Of a DNA stretch of 64,000 nt, positions 1-11,870 are shown piece after piece. Below the pieces are notes generated by a model. The model was not told the DNA's origin, searched no databases, and saw only the letters and a list, made by a program, of their open reading frames with translations. Every line of letters starts with the position of its first letter. Positions within the stretch are counted from its first letter, which is position 1. Location: assembly GCF_002994745.2 (NCBI RefSeq), contig NC_037094.1, forward strand, positions 21,739,001 through 21,803,000, written 5' to 3'. The position numbers and the translations under genes are program-made. This DNA comes from Rosa chinensis (lineage: Eukaryota; Streptophyta; Magnoliopsida; Rosales; Rosaceae).

Positions 1-1747
1 CAGAGTAGCATAATTTGAAAACCCTATTTCGATACAAGGTTTATTGACCGCATGCTTCCTTGTTCTGGAGAGCTCCTCAGTTCAATTGGGCTACAACAAA
101 AGCAGCCTTCATGAGGTTGAATGTTAAGTGTTAGCCTGCATGTATAATCTTTTAACATCTTTTCATTTTTCACATTGATAGCCATTATGACTTTTGCATG
201 CTAATAGGTTTAGAGAAATAGGTTTTGCTGCTAAATGTCTGTGCTTGTAATATTTTGCTGCTCATGGTTAGGTGTATAATGGTTTGATCTTTTAACTTAT
301 ACATCCAGAACAAAATGATTTTGTTTTTGCACGTGGTGCATTCTTGGTATTCATTTTTCTGTTTTGCACATGGCTTTTGCATTTGTATAGGTAGTTTCAT
401 TCTTTTCATCCTAATGGCTTGAGGAAATCTGAAGAATCTGTATCTTGTGCTTCATGACTACGGTCTTTTTTAGCATCTCCAAGCAGTCACATTCTGCAAA
501 ATTGATGTTCGTCAGGTGTAATGACTTCTTGTGGATATCAGACTTTCTGATTTATGCTTTTCAACGAGATGTGCTAGTTTATGGTAATCTCCGGTGTTCA
601 CGATATCTGTCCCTTAGTTGATGTCTTCATGCAAAAGACACACCATATACATATTGAGGAGAAAGAAATAATGAAAGTTCTAGCCATAGTTTCCTCACTA
701 GCTTTCTAGCTGATTTACCCTTTTAGGTCAGAAATGGTTATAATCCTTTCAATGTCCTCATTTTTTCTTTTCTTTTTTGCCCCAAATCCTTTTAGTGCTT
801 GTTGGTTAAAGTTTGGTAATTGGTTTTATATGAATGTCAGGTAAACCCATTAAATTGCACTTAAAACAGTTTTCAGACAGGCTTTTGGCTCTATTTTCTG
901 CAAAACTACTTTATTATTCAATCAGATTATGGTAAAAAATGGAAGTTTTCTCTAGCTAAGTATGTCTTGTTCTAGTTCTATATTGGAACAATCTTCACAA
1001 TTAAAGTCTCGCTGGAGGTCAAGTCCAATTTCTTGCTGACATTTGGGTCATGGAATAAGCAGTCTCTCCCTGACAAATGATGAGTTCTAAACATGGATCA
1101 CTTATCTGATGTGAGTAATGAGGACAATAGTCAGCTTAGATACTTCTTGAAGCATCAGGTTACCATGAGTTATGACAGCTGAAGAAATATTTATATTCCT
1201 GTTTGGGCCCATAAGTTTATCTTTTAAATTTGTTCTGTGATGAAGAGATTTACACTATCTCTCCAATTTCCTTAATATTTTCATATTTTCATCTTGCAAG
1301 CGTGAACTTGTTGGCAATGAATGGTCATTGAAGTCATCTTTGTGATACTTGGTACACTCATGGGCTGTGATTTATCCGATATCCTTATGCAAAATTTCAT
1401 TTTGCTGTTTTCATGTTTTACAATTTCATTTCTTAGTCCATTGCCCCTGATCTCGTTTGTGGTTTTGTTGAATTCTGGTCCTACGGCCCTAATAATTTTA
1501 TCTGGACTTGGTTTTGGAAAAGAATATCATGGCTTTTACCTTTTGGTATACTCATCAATAAGCCTATGCTCTTGCATGAATCATGTAATTGTGTTCCTAT
1601 GCATAAACCAATAGTGTGCTCTCTCTTCCCTCTCCCGTTTGTTCTGTTATGGACACGCCAGAGGTGTACTCAAATGGCCGAAGGTGCCATTGCTATCCAT
1701 TGTTTCTCTCAGGTTAGGGTTTAGGCGCTGAAGCTAATGCCTCGGGT
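1..1747. other. No recognisable gene; T-rich single-copy-like DNA
   Basis: No coding exon, RNA gene or transposon terminus could be recognised here. The plus strand is T-rich with scattered short open frames. The longest, near 1321-1614, is hydrophobic and low-complexity and looks like chance. The texture would fit introns or an untranslated region of a gene lying to the left, but no splice-site series or protein similarity supports that. Confidence 0.5.
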
Positions 1748-1757
1748 ATTAATTACG

Positions 1758-2921
1758 GGGAGAGGATCCTCTCCTAAGCATTTTATTTACCTGAGCTGCC
1801 TGAGCTATTCAGGAGATTGAGACACATGGCAATATCAGATCTAATGGTCTACAATACATCTAAAATTGTTTCCATCTCTTTGGAGATGTTTCCATCACTT
1901 GTAAGTTTTGTCTTCTACCTAATCCCAATCTGTTGTTTTCTCTCTACCCATTTCTTTCTAATTCTTCTCCAGAATCTAGTGCGGTTTGTAATAAAGAGAT
2001 AGTAGTTTTTTTGGTAGTGTTATTGGTTTTGGTACTTGGTTATGCTTTGATTTTGAGAAAGATGAACGATAAGTGGAGGTTCAATCGGTTTAGAGACCCT
2101 TTGGGGGTTGTGGGTGTGGTTTCTGTTTTAGAATCTGAGCTTGTGTTGATCTTTGAATGATGAAGGTAATGGAATTTGAGTTACTGGGTTTTTAGTGTGG
2201 TGGGTTTGTTGCTTTGGTTCTTGGGAAAGTGAAGGAAATGCTTCAAGTTTCTGTCTCGGTTCGGGACCAAATTTGTGCCTTTCTTGATTTTACTTCCACA
2301 CTAGTTCCACTTCGGTTCAAAATTATTTTGGTCTTTGTTAAGTTCTTGACTCATCCTTCTGAGATATATTGAAAATTTCTAGGTTTAATTTCTTTCTTGG
2401 TTTTACTACCATTTCATGAATCTTCCTTTGGGTTTGTTTTCTACTCTTGATTGGCAATATTATAGACTGAGATGAACCGGACTGGAAACAGACGGGCGGC
2501 GAACGGTAAACTCATAATTAGATGGGAAGTGTTTTGGTGAACTCTCATATTCTTCATCTGCATAAATTACCCATTTTTCTAATTAGAAATCATGGAAAAA
2601 TCTATACACTTCGGAGGATGATAAAAGGAAAATTAAACAAATCATTACTTAGCTGTTACATAAGATGAGAAATTAGAGGTGAAATAAAGCAGGATTAGAA
2701 CTGATATTGAAGTTTGAGAAATACCCAACCTAGGTTGTGAGAGTGTAGAATAAAAAGAAAAGAACAGAAGAGGGAGAGAAGAAAGAACGTTGGGGAAAAG
2801 AAGGGAAACAAAAAGATAAATTGTGGACCGTTAGATGGAATAATGGATACGTGCAGCTGTCATCTAATAAAAAGCTCAGGCAGCTCAGGTAAATAAAATG
2901 CTCCGGAGAGGATCCTCTCTC
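1758..2921. mobile_element. Non-autonomous Mutator-like TIR element (1.16 kb)
   Basis: Inverted termini of about 48 bp bound this stretch. Both read inward through GAGAGGATCCTCTCC and then GCATTTTATTTACCTGAGCT and GCCTGAGCT. Flanks are ATTAATTACG (1748-1757) and ATTAAGTATG (2922-2931), identical at 8 of 10 positions, as expected for an aged 9-10 bp Mutator-type target duplication. No transposase is encoded. The inside holds short open frames and A/G-rich DNA and may include captured host sequence that I cannot identify. Superfamily assignment rests on terminal structure and duplication length. Confidence 0.75.
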
Positions 2922-2931
2922 ATTAAGTATG

Positions 2932-3495
2932 ATAGCGAATTCAATTCCTGGTCGCTATTTTCTCAAGCTATTTATAATAATTATTATCCGTCCCTACTCC
3001 ACTGCATTCACCCTGTAGACTAAAATGAGAGGAGGTTTGCTTACGAAGGTATGCCACCAAGTGTGACGTGAACTGTGACCAGCTTGAAAGGGACATGTGG
3101 ACGCCACATGTCATTTTTGCAACAACTGAATATGTTACTGTGACTTGTGATAGTGGGTTTTGTTGACATTGTAAAATATTTCTAATTGCTGTTATTGTTA
3201 TTTTAGTTTTTTCCTCCAAGAGTTTTGAACTCAAGTCTTAACGCCATCAAATAAAATGAAATGAAGGGTTAAGAAAGATTAAAGAAGCAAAGATGAAGCC
3301 ATGTAGGTAAGAGTGTCCTTAATGGTTTTAGAAATGAAGTAGGCAAGTTTTTACCATAATGCACGGGCATGGATTTCAACTTTTTTGGAGGATAATTTTG
3401 TGGTGTTTTCCTTGTTCGGATGAGATGAGAGCTACGCAGGATTTCTTGGCCTTCTCTTTTCAGTGATTTGAGCTATCCATACTTTACGCATTGAT
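2932..3495. other. Intergenic, nothing recognised
   Basis: Between two TIR elements. No exon, RNA gene or repeat boundary was recognised. A minus-strand 88-codon frame here has no family resemblance and is probably fortuitous. Confidence 0.5.
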
Positions 3496-3498
3496 TAA

Positions 3499-4267
3499 GG
3501 CCATCTCCAGTAAGGAGGGGCTATATTGGGTTCAGGGTTATAATTTACCCCCTAGAAATATTATTGTTTATTCATGAACAAGTGAATCATCTCCAGTAAG
3601 GGAGGGCTAAATTTTAGCCATTTCAAGTATTTTATGATTTTACATTATGTTTTCTAATTTGTATGATTTTATTTTATTTTAATAATATTATAATTTAGAC
3701 TAAAATTAATTGTTGAGGAAAAAATTAATTTTTAAGATGTATATTTGGATGAGGTATTTATGTTGTATTATTGATAACATTTTTGAATAGATGTTTTAAG
3801 TGCCACGTGCCATATCGGAAGCAAATATGTAAATTCCTGATTGAATGATACAAAATATTACATAAATAAATATTACATAAACTTCATTAACATGATACAA
3901 AATAAATAAATTAAAAAATACATGCACTTAAAAAAACTAATTTATATAACTAAAATTCATCTTTATAAAATATAAAATATAGATATATATATATATATAT
4001 ATAATATTAAGTTATGCTTAATTATCGTTGGATTGCAAAAGGTTATTAATTATTGGCCATTAGATTAAACCATGCATTATATCACACCCCTTAATTGGGC
4101 TGATTTCCGTGGGTCCCACCAAGGGCTAAAGGGCCACCCATAGGGCTAAATGTAGCTCTCTCCACCCCTCTCTTCACCTTTGGCCCTTTGGCCATTCTCT
4201 TGTTGGAGCCCATATTATAGCAAAAAGGGCTATAAGTTACCATATAGCCCTCTTATTGGAGATGGCC
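3499..4267. mobile_element. PIF/Harbinger-like MITE (769 bp)
   Basis: Termini read GGCCATCTCCAGTAAGGAGG on the left and GGCCATCTCCAATAAGAGGG on the right (reverse complement), then GGGCTATA on both sides. A TAA trinucleotide flanks each end (3496-3498 and 4268-4270), matching the 3-bp TWA target duplication of PIF/Harbinger and Tourist elements. The left terminus is partly duplicated inside the element near 3590 (ATCTCCAGTAAGGGAGGGCTA). It contains a TA microsatellite near 3980-4005 and no coding capacity. Confidence 0.78.
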
Positions 4268-4284
4268 TAACATGTCATATTTTC

Positions 4285-4558
4285 ATTTTCCTTCATAGAT
4301 GAAAGAGATACATATGAAACTAATGCTTGATTGGACTATTAAATGAACATTATAATATCATAAATTTTGAATGAATAATGAAAAACTAATAATGTGGTGA
4401 CTCAGTAATCCTGTATGTATGACTGAGAAATCAAGATTGAAGGGAAGTGAAAATTTTCATATTCAACCTACTTTCTTGCAATGATTTTTTCAGCTTTTAT
4501 TTAAATTATACAGTTGCCAATAAAATATTAGAAGAAACTAAGAAATAGTTTACAGCAT
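4285..4558. repeat. Segmental repeat, left copy (matches about 25870-26210)
   Basis: This stretch aligns by eye with 25870-26210. Both carry AAAGAGATACAT followed by TGAAAC, a TGAACATTA block, a GTGGTGAC block and GAAATCAAGATTGAAG, in the same order. It is the first of several collinear similarities between 4.3-12.8 kb and 25.9-31.1 kb. It is non-coding. Confidence 0.6.
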
Positions 4559-4561
4559 TAA

Positions 4562-4878
4562 GGGCACGTTTACTTACTTGGAATGGAAAATAATCATGAA
4601 TCGGAGACAACTGGAATGTGAGAAGAAAGGAATTGATATTGATTCCGGAGGAGTTGATTCCTAAACTCATCTCCCCCTTCGTAATCAAATTCCTGAGTAT
4701 TCAGGAATCGATTCCTTATAAGGAGGTGAGACCTACACCTATTCCGATTCCTTTATGTGTTAGTAAACGCAGAAATACTTTTACCCGAAATCATTCCGAT
4801 TCCTTTATGTGTTAGTAAACGTAGGAATAGTTTTATCCCGTAATTATTCCCTCTCATTCTAAGTAAGTAAACGTGCCC
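4562..4878. mobile_element. Tourist-like MITE (317 bp) with an internal tandem duplication
   Basis: Perfect 18-bp TIR GGGCACGTTTACTTACTT, flanked by TAA at 4559-4561 and 4879-4881, the standard PIF/Harbinger footprint. Internally a block of about 52 bp starting ATTCCGATTCCTTTATG occurs twice in tandem (about 4741-4844). The segmental counterpart near 26.2 kb lacks this element, so insertion followed the duplication. Confidence 0.85.
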
Positions 4879-4881
4879 TAA

Positions 4882-5989
4882 ATTCTTTTGAATTGACATC
4901 TATGGAATGTTTGCTTTACATTACTTTGGAGTTTTGAGGAGCTTAAAGGTGCTTCTGAACGGTTGTAATTTATAAACTCCTTTTACTCTTCCAAAGGTGT
5001 TTGACACTGCTTCTCGAAGAGCTCTTTTGTTCTTTAGCAGTATTGGAAGGCAGCAAAAATTTAAATTTAAAAACTACGCATCTTCTATACTCTATGTAAC
5101 AATCATCTTTCTAACAAATAAACAACAAACTTATATTGTTTAGTGATAACAAGTTTACGCACCGAAAAAATGAGCTAAATTGAAACAATACAAACATTTG
5201 TGTTCCATTGTCATCCTACTATCTTCACCTATACAAATATTTACTTCCAACTTTGTGAGCCATGACTCTTTATAATCAATATCCTCATATTGTGTGAAGC
5301 CTTGGCAACTAAGCACGTAACGCTTGGTGACTAATTTTTTTCTTGCAGTATTACATTAGCCTGAAAAGAGAAAAATATGTCTTTTCAAAAAGAGAAGTTG
5401 AAGCTTCATCTCTTAAATTTAGAAATAATTTAGGCATTTAAACTAGAAAATAGTTTGAAGCCTAAAGTTTATCATTCATATATTTCGAGGGAGTCTTCTT
5501 TCCTTCTACAGGATATGTATAAAAAGGTTTAAAACCTGCATGGTAAATCGTTGACCCGATATATGATCTCAAAAGTTTCTGAGGAACCACCATTGCTTTA
5601 TTACATTCTTTTTCTTATTGGAATATATAAGAAAACGATGTTTCTTCCCTCCAGTACTTTCTCATGAATTTTTTATTCCCTGCTTAAGAATTCAGAAAAA
5701 TATGATATGAAAGACAACCCAGCTGATCCTAAAACGTGAAAGAAAACCCAACTTGAAAATAAGTCATTGTACTATATGTTGTACAATTTAGGAGGTAAAA
5801 GAAAAAGTGACTAGAAAAAAAAAAATAAGTGAGGAGAAGAGAAGAGAAAAGAGAAAAGAGAAAACTTCAGATTTATACTAGCCTACTAGTAGGGTGAATG
5901 ATTTTTGTGAAAGATAACTTACAGGTTTTCTTTAGATCCCTATTTATCTTATTCTGTTGAGTAGGTATGTATTGACATATTATATCGGT
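4882..5989. other. Intergenic, AT-rich, nothing recognised
   Basis: No gene or element boundary was recognised. A purine-rich low-complexity run of GAGAA/AAGAG type lies at about 5820-5870. Confidence 0.5.
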
Positions 5990-6247
5990 ATTGTCTAGAT
6001 TCTATGGTCAACAAATTTTATGAAATAGTTTCCATACAAGACCAAATTATTGTATTTGGTCAAACCAGAAACAAGAATCCAAATTCAAAACAATTTCATT
6101 TTGAACTTTTTTGGAAAAATAATGAACTCATTACTATGCATTTATGCAAGACCAAAATTTATAGCATTTTGTTGAGTAGATATTATGTCGGTACTGTCTA
6201 GATTTTGTGGATCAACAAATTTTATGAAATAGTTTTCAACAAGACCA
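5990..6247. repeat. Tandem pair of host repeat unit type 1
   Basis: The block starting GTCTAGATTCTATGG and CAACAAATTTTATGAAATAG occurs at 5994 and again at 6198. Related blocks lie at 12598, 18241 (partial) and 31013. The second unit is cut after 6247 and resumes at 9776, so the 3.5-kb LINE landed inside it. It is non-coding. Confidence 0.7.
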
Positions 6248-6529
6248 AAATATGATTTTTTTTTCAATGAAAAGAGGTCAACCTATTATATAGATTCAGC
6301 AAGCAGTACAAAAACGAAATTCTCCTATGAGGTCGACAGAAAGAATTGTTCCTTAGGGAACCCTAAACACCTATCCTATAACAAGAACAAGCCCCAGGCC
6401 ACCCCTAGTACACCCACCTTTTAAAGAAAATAACGCACCTTTATTTCAAACAATGATCATCATTCTCCGAAGCAAATAGTAAAATGCATCCTCAGAGAAA
6501 ATGATCTTTGCAACCTATTAAAAAACTAA

Positions 6530-8229
6530 GGATTAAATTTTGTTTACTACCCTGTACTTTTAAGGGTTCATCAGTTCAGTCCCTGCACTTCTAATTTAAT
6601 CAAAAAAGTCCTCGCGCTTTCTAATTTCATCAAATCAATCCATTCTGTCACTATTCCTTCAATTTCCTCTGTTTAGATGCTGACGTGTTCGGACGCCATC
6701 AGATGTGTCAGATTTGTGGGAACTTCCCACATGCAAAATTCCCAAGCTACCCCTCCAATATATCTCCCTCCCATTCCCACCCGAGCAGCCTAATTCCTAA
6801 CATCAGAATCAAGCTTTTTTTCCTTCTATTTTGCAGCTTTCGGGTTTCTGTTCAAAGAGAACTCGAGAGAGAGAAAATAGATTTGGGTCTCTCTCTCTCT
6901 TCCACCAGTGGGAATCCAGGCATAACCCCGCATCACCTCCACCACCATCGTGCTCAGAGGCCTCCGACGATCCACCGGCAGCCTCTCTGTCATTGGGGTA
7001 TACCCGAAAGCAACCCACGCGCTGCCGCCGTAAGCACCCAAAAATCTTCTCTGGGCACCCACGATCCCTGCTTTCTTCTCTGGTCGTCACAATAGAAAAA
7101 GGGCAACTTCATTTCATCCATGATGGAATTGATCTGTGCAGCTCCTAACTATTCTCTCTACACCCAGATTGGCCACCTGCGATACTAGGCCAGCTGGCGG
7201 ACCAAGTGACCAAGGCAGCAGACGACCCAGAACCAAGCCTGGACGACTCGACCCACTGCGAGTTCGGCCCCAACTTGGAGAAAATATACTGAATATTACG
7301 CAAATTCCACTTCTAGGTCCCTAAACTAGAGCTCGCTCTACATCAATCCAGCGTCGTTTTGCACTCCGGCTTAACCGAGCGAGTGCTGTCTCGGTGCTCA
7401 CTCTATACTGTGGGGTATAACAATTTGCTTGGTGGGTATGCTCAGGCTGGCAAGATGGCTGATGCGTATGAGCTGTTGAAGGAGATGAGGAGGAAGGGTT
7501 GTGAGCCCAATGCAGGTTCGTATACGATTATGATTCAGGCGCTTTGAGGGGAGGAGAAGATGGAGGAGGCAATGAGGGTGTTTGTGGAGATGGAGATCAG
7601 TGGTTGTGAGGTTGATATTGTGACTTATACTACTTTGATTAGTGGATTTTATAAGTGGGGGAAGATTGTGAGGAGTTATGAGATTTTGGAAAGTATGATA
7701 AGGAAAGGGTTTACGCCGAGTCAGATGACATACTTGTAGATTATGTTGGCTCATGAGAAGAAGGAAGACTTAGAGGAGTGTATAATTGATGGGGCAGATG
7801 AGGAAGATTGGTTGCATGCTTGATCTTGGTATTTACAACACGATGATTCCGTTGTCTTGCAAATTGGGGGAGGTGAAAGAAGGTGTTCGGCTTTGGAATG
7901 AAACACTAGTGGAGGAGAGAGAGAAACCCAGATCTAGTTTCTCTCTCCTTGAGTTCTCTTTGAACAAAAACCCAAAGCTGCAAAATAGAAAGAAAAAAAG
8001 TTCTATGGGTATTTTGGGAATTTTGCATGTGGGAAGGTCCCACAAATCTGACACATCAGACGGCGTTCGGACACGTCAGCATCTAAACAGAGGAAATTGA
8101 CAGAATAGTGACGGAATGGATCGATTTGATCAAATTGGAGAGTGCGAGGACTTTTTTGATTAAATTAGAAGTGCAGGGACTGAACTGATGAATCCTTAAA
8201 AGTACAGAGTAGTAAACATAATTTAATCC
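6530..8229 (+). mobile_element. Pack-MULE carrying fragments of a PPR gene (1.7 kb)
   Basis: Very long inverted termini begin GGATTAAATT and continue through GTTTACTAC and AGTTCAGTCCCTGCACTTCT. They remain alignable for roughly 400 bp per side, to about 6910 and 7900. A perfect 9-bp target duplication AAAAACTAA flanks it (6521-6529 and 8230-8238), diagnostic for Mutator-like elements. The middle is filled with pentatricopeptide-repeat gene sequence rather than transposase. It sits inside the LINE, just after the LINE ORF1 stop codon, and is therefore younger. The open frames on both strands in the terminal repeats are by-products of the palindromic structure. Confidence 0.93.
7185..7905 (+). 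pseudogene. Captured PPR gene fragment inside the Pack-MULE
   Basis: Two non-adjacent pieces of one pentatricopeptide-repeat gene are joined. The first (about 7185-7405) reads as an N-terminal region, with GLTERVLSRC near its end. The second (about 7410-7905) contains PPR repeats: YNNLLGGYAQAGKMADAY, LLKEMRRKGCEPN, TYTTLISGFYKWGKI and MIRKGFTPSQMTY. Classical PPR spacing of 35 residues is visible. From memory it resembles the mitochondrial subfamily of Arabidopsis At3g49730/At5g65820, which was not checked. In-frame stops (for example after MIQAL near 7545 and near 7737) and a frameshift near 7780 show it is not translatable. The intact donor gene lies outside the window. Confidence 0.88.
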
Positions 8230-8239
8230 AAAAACTAAA

Positions 8240-9690
8240 TAGAAGTTGTAGGAAGGGGTGAAGACTCCCCCTCCATGACCACTTCCTTTCCAACAGCATC
8301 CACCTCAGAAACCTCAGTGTCTATGGTAGCCTCTGTAGCTTCACCTTCAGCAGCAATTTCAATCCGGCTCTTCCACTTTCTATGCTTCTTCACATGCACC
8401 TCCTTTAGTTCCCTAGCCACCTTGGGTTTATTTTTACTCCCCCGAGGAGGACCAAGCTTCTTCTTCTCTAGAGACACTATGAGCTTCCCATGTTTATGCT
8501 CCAACATCAAAGTGATATTCTCATCCACCTGCAGCTCAGGAGCCGGGAAAGCCAAGGTTATTCATCCACCTGCCGCTTTATGCTTTTTGCCCACAAGTAC
8601 ATCCTCCGAAACCCTTAGCTCCGGCACTACTCTCCTAGCCTTCATAGTAGCCGAAGTGATCTGCAATGGAATAACCTTGGCCACTGGATTAGATGGCACC
8701 AAGACTCCCAATACTTGAAGATATTTACCTGCTCCAAACCTGCAGTAGAAGGATCAGTGTAGATATAGGCCCCAGTAGGTTTAGACCCCCACGTTCCAGT
8801 ATGTCCCAGCGACGCATAGACTACCACACTTTCATGCACGTCAGTCCGCAGATCTGCACCCTCCTGCAAACCCAGATCCGGCGACACTACCTGCATTAAA
8901 TCCTTCTCATTCCCTCATTCTGCAACGTTAAATCACCCGGCGCTGCAGAGTCCGATCCTGAACCATGTGTCACTAAGGACAGGCCGGCCATAGTTGTTGT
9001 TGGCGATATCTTAAACAGGTCATCCTTCTCCTGCACCAAAAAGCCATCACATCCCATAGCATCATGTTCAAAAAGCCCACAATCCCTACAGAATCCCTTC
9101 ACCTTCTCATAGATTACAATTATCTCAGGCTCAATGGATGGAGAGAACTCAAACAACATCCAAGAGCGAATCCAGCGACGAGTATCCAAGATCAAACGAA
9201 TTCTCTGCTCTTCTTTCTTACGCCGGAGAGTCGACTGGTCAAATCTGATTACTTGGCTAAGAACCGAGCCAATGAGGGTTAAGGCAGACTTATTCCCAAG
9301 AGCAACTGGCAGACCGCGAACTGCCACCCATGTTTCCAGCTTCCATAGTGGCACGGCCTCCACCGAACCAACCCATCATACTTGCCAAGCAGGAACATGG
9401 TGTTCCTATAGAACCAAGGACCACTATGGAGTACCCGGTTTCTATACTCCTCCCGATCAAACTGGAACAAAAACCTATCCCCAGCATCTTGGATCGTAAG
9501 CCCTGACTTGATGCGCCATATCGAGGTAATAGTACCCTTAAAGCCAGGAAACCTAGCCTTTGGACCAAGCAGATGACCAACCATATACGTACCAATGGTT
9601 GTCCTGCAGAGCCGCCACTCCTGCTTGACCAAGAGCCACCAGAGCCGAACCATTGGGTGCAGCCATGAGACTTGCAGAAGAATTTGCCAT
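8240..9690 (-). pseudogene. LINE ORF1 protein, DUF4283 plus CCHC zinc knuckle, frameshifted
   Basis: Nucleic-acid-binding ORF1 of a plant L1-type retrotransposon. Starting near 9690 it shows a short alanine/serine-rich leader. A DUF4283-like domain follows (WRIKSGLTIQDAGDRFLFQF, then SGPWFYRNTMFLL), then WKLETWVAVRGLP, and a zinc knuckle CRDCGLFEHDAMGC of the CX2CX4HX4C type. A lysine-rich tail near 8400-8500 ends at a stop at about 8235-8240. At least two frameshifts (near 9600 and 9360) and further frame changes near 8640-8900 break it. In intact elements this protein packages the RNA for transposition. It is directly followed by 3' UTR, without ORF2. Confidence 0.85.
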
Positions 9691-9775
9691 AGGAATCTAG
9701 GGCAGGATTAAGAAGTTCTGTCGAAGAGAAATCCGCGATGAACCATAACACAGAGACGGCTAGGTCAGCCTACTC

Positions 9776-10038
9776 CGGTATTTGGTAATACCAAAAACCA
9801 GAATCCATATTCAAGACAATTTCATTTTGAACTTTATTGGAAAAATAATGAACTCATTACTATATCTACAATTAAAGTGACAATTCATGTGTCTGCATAT
9901 ATGAGTTATTTTCTTTTCGTCTTACTCTAGTAATATAGTAACGTCAACAACGGCCGTCTAGATTTTTGTCTGCGTATATCTCTCTAATCACGTTGTACTG
10001 GGTTAAGAGTTTAATATAAAGAAAAACTATCTTTCTAG
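9776..10038. repeat. Remainder of host repeat, left segmental copy
   Basis: It continues the type 1 unit broken by the LINE (ACCAGAATCC, then CAATTTCATTTTGAAC and AATGAACTCATTACTAT). It then runs into sequence that aligns with 27536-27585 plus 29767-29840, with shared GTCAAC and GAGTTTAATATAAAG blocks. It stops at the 9-bp target duplication of the next MULE. Confidence 0.6.
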
Positions 10039-10224
10039 AACTATTATGAGATAATTACATATAAGTGCATCTTTAGATGTTTTTTTAGCCATAAGGCCAC
10101 CAACTAATTTTTTCCCTCATAAGGCCACTAGATTAAAAATGGTATTATATTTTGGATATAAAAATCAATATATTTACATAAATGCCACTAGAGTAAAAAA
10201 GTCAACACCATTCTCTCTCTCCTC

Positions 10225-10335
10225 TCCGGTCAATTCCGGCCGACCTCCGACCAACTCCGGCCGACCTCCGGCCAGGTCTCCGGTCAACTCCGGCCAACTC
10301 CGGCTGGTCTCCGACCAACTTCCGGCAAACTCCGG
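10225..10335. repeat. CCGG-rich short repeats inside the MULE
   Basis: Degenerate direct repeats around CTCCGGCCGACCTCCG and CTCCGGTCAACTCCGGCC, unlike the AT-rich surroundings. A similar CCGG-rich zone follows the left TIR of the MULE at 46581. Confidence 0.7.
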
Positions 10336-10339
10336 CGAC

Positions 10340-10930
10340 CACAAAAGCTACTGTTACTAACACGAAAAGCTACTGTGGCTAGCAACAAAAGCTACTGTGA
10401 TAAGATTTCCGGCTACCTCAGGCGAGATCACAAAAGCTACTATCACTAGCAATTAAAGCTACTGTCACTAAAAACAAAATCTACGCTGGTGAGATTTCTG
10501 GCGAGGTCACAAAAGCTACTATCACCAGCAACAAAAGATATTGTCACAAACAAAAACTACGCTGGTGAGATTTTCAACGAGGTCAGAAAAGCTACTGTCA
10601 CCAGCAACAAAAACTACTGTTACCACAAAAAAAGCTACTGTCACTAGCAACAAAAGCTACTGCTACCAACAAAAACTAGTGTCACTAGCAACAAAAGCTA
10701 CTCTCATGAGATTTCCTGCAACCTCCGGTGAGGTCACAAAAAGCCACTGTTACCAGCAATAAAAGCTACACTCCTCAAAACCAAAATCTACTATCCCCAC
10801 CAACAAAAACTATTGTTACAAATACCAAAAGCTACTGTCATCAACAATAATAACCTACTGTCATCAATACCAGAAAACTACTCTCACCAATAACAAAAAC
10901 TACTATTACAAATATCAAAAGCTACTGGCA
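10340..10930. repeat. Minisatellite, about 22-24 bp unit AAGCTACTGTCACTAGCA
   Basis: More than 20 degenerate copies of AAAGCTACTGT followed by CACTAGCAAC, or variants, run head to tail. A longer interruption containing GAGATTTCCGGC and GGCGAGGTCAC recurs every three or four units, giving a higher-order repeat of roughly 60-100 bp. Repetitive open frames with recurring SYCYQQ-like peptides in this stretch are by-products of the array. Confidence 0.9.
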
Positions 10931-11159
10931 GACTGTATATTCTTTTGAAACATGCATAAACTATATGGTCTCAACACACAAATCTACCAACAGAGAACAC
11001 TAATCAGTACATGTCCATAAATCAACCACAAAATCTAGTGACAAAAGCCAACAATGCATCAAATCAGGCACAGGGAACAAATGAATTTCTACCTTTTCCA
11101 AAAACAGTAACAATACAAAATTCAAACCACAATCTATACCAAAATAAACTCAGCAAAAT

Positions 11160-11870
11160 GAATGGCATTGAGGACAACTCATCACCGGAAAGAAGCCGAA
11201 CGAAATCGTGCTCCAGCGGAAATCAGGGACCGGTGCCGGAATCTCATTTTCAGATGCGAAGGACGACGGCGTCAGCTACTGCTACAATGCTCCCAGCTAC
11301 ACTCTCAATTTCGAGGACAACACCACATGCGTCAACGACATCCTCCTCCGATCGCAGCTGTTGGGCTTCGCCTCCTGGAGTCTGACCCCGCCGGAGAAGT
11401 CGACCACGAGCTGGCATATTCTGGACGACGTTCTGGAGGAAGATGAGGACAACCGGAGCTGGAGGTCACCGACGGCGAACAATCTGAAGGAGAAGCGTCA
11501 CCGGTCGATGCGTTGACAGATCTCCCGAGCTAAGATCTGCTTCGAATCGGCGTTGAGATCAGAGAAAACGTGGGAGAAAGAGGAGGAGGCGGTGAAACGA
11601 TGCCGTCTCGTTTCTCTCCGATCAGCAACAAGGCAACAAGGCTTCTCTCCGTCTAGATTGTTCGGCCAACGCTAAGCTTCTCTGCGCAATCGTCAATTGC
11701 TGCTGAGGAAGAGCTTCCGACGTCAGAGAGGTTATTCGTCGGCGACGCCATGTATGACAACCACGACGAGAAGCAAGCAAGCTCATCGGAGAAAGAGAAT
11801 ATTGAATCACCGGCGAGAGAGAGAAAAGAGAGAGATGGATCTGATTTCTTTTTTTTGTGTGGAAGAGAAT
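11160..11870 (+). other. GC-rich, possibly captured gene sequence inside the MULE
   Basis: GC content rises sharply relative to the flanks. A plus-strand frame of 102 codons at 11208-11516 contains DDGVSYCYNAPSYTLNFED and an acidic stretch VLEEDEDN. I do not recognise the protein. The position next to a MULE terminus and the coding-like base composition suggest a captured exon, but the competing open frames and lack of homology leave this undecided. Not called as a gene. Confidence 0.4.

Larger units (their letters stand above)
6248..9775 (-). mobile_element. LINE with ORF1 only, no reverse transcriptase
   Basis: Minus-strand non-LTR retrotransposon. The poly-A tail appears as poly-T at 6248-6256, and the 5' end lies near 9770 at GACCTAGCCG (minus strand). 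The adjoining host repeat unit resumes on the far side. The element carries a degenerate ORF1 (8240-9690) that stops just before a 3' untranslated region of about 280 bp (6256-6529). No ORF2 endonuclease or reverse transcriptase lies between them once the Pack-MULE at 6530-8229 is removed. No clear LINE target duplication was found. The element could only have moved in trans. Confidence 0.75.

Noticed and set aside
1321..1614. 97-codon hydrophobic membrane protein
   Set aside because: T-rich sequence produces hydrophobic frames by chance. No supporting splice or homology evidence.
6685..7148. Overlapping open frames on both strands
   Set aside because: They fall in the long inverted termini of the Pack-MULE and do not resemble any protein.
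10340..10930. CRISPR-like array
   Set aside because: Plant nuclear DNA. Units are degenerate and contiguous, without constant repeats separated by unique spacers. It is a minisatellite within a MULE.
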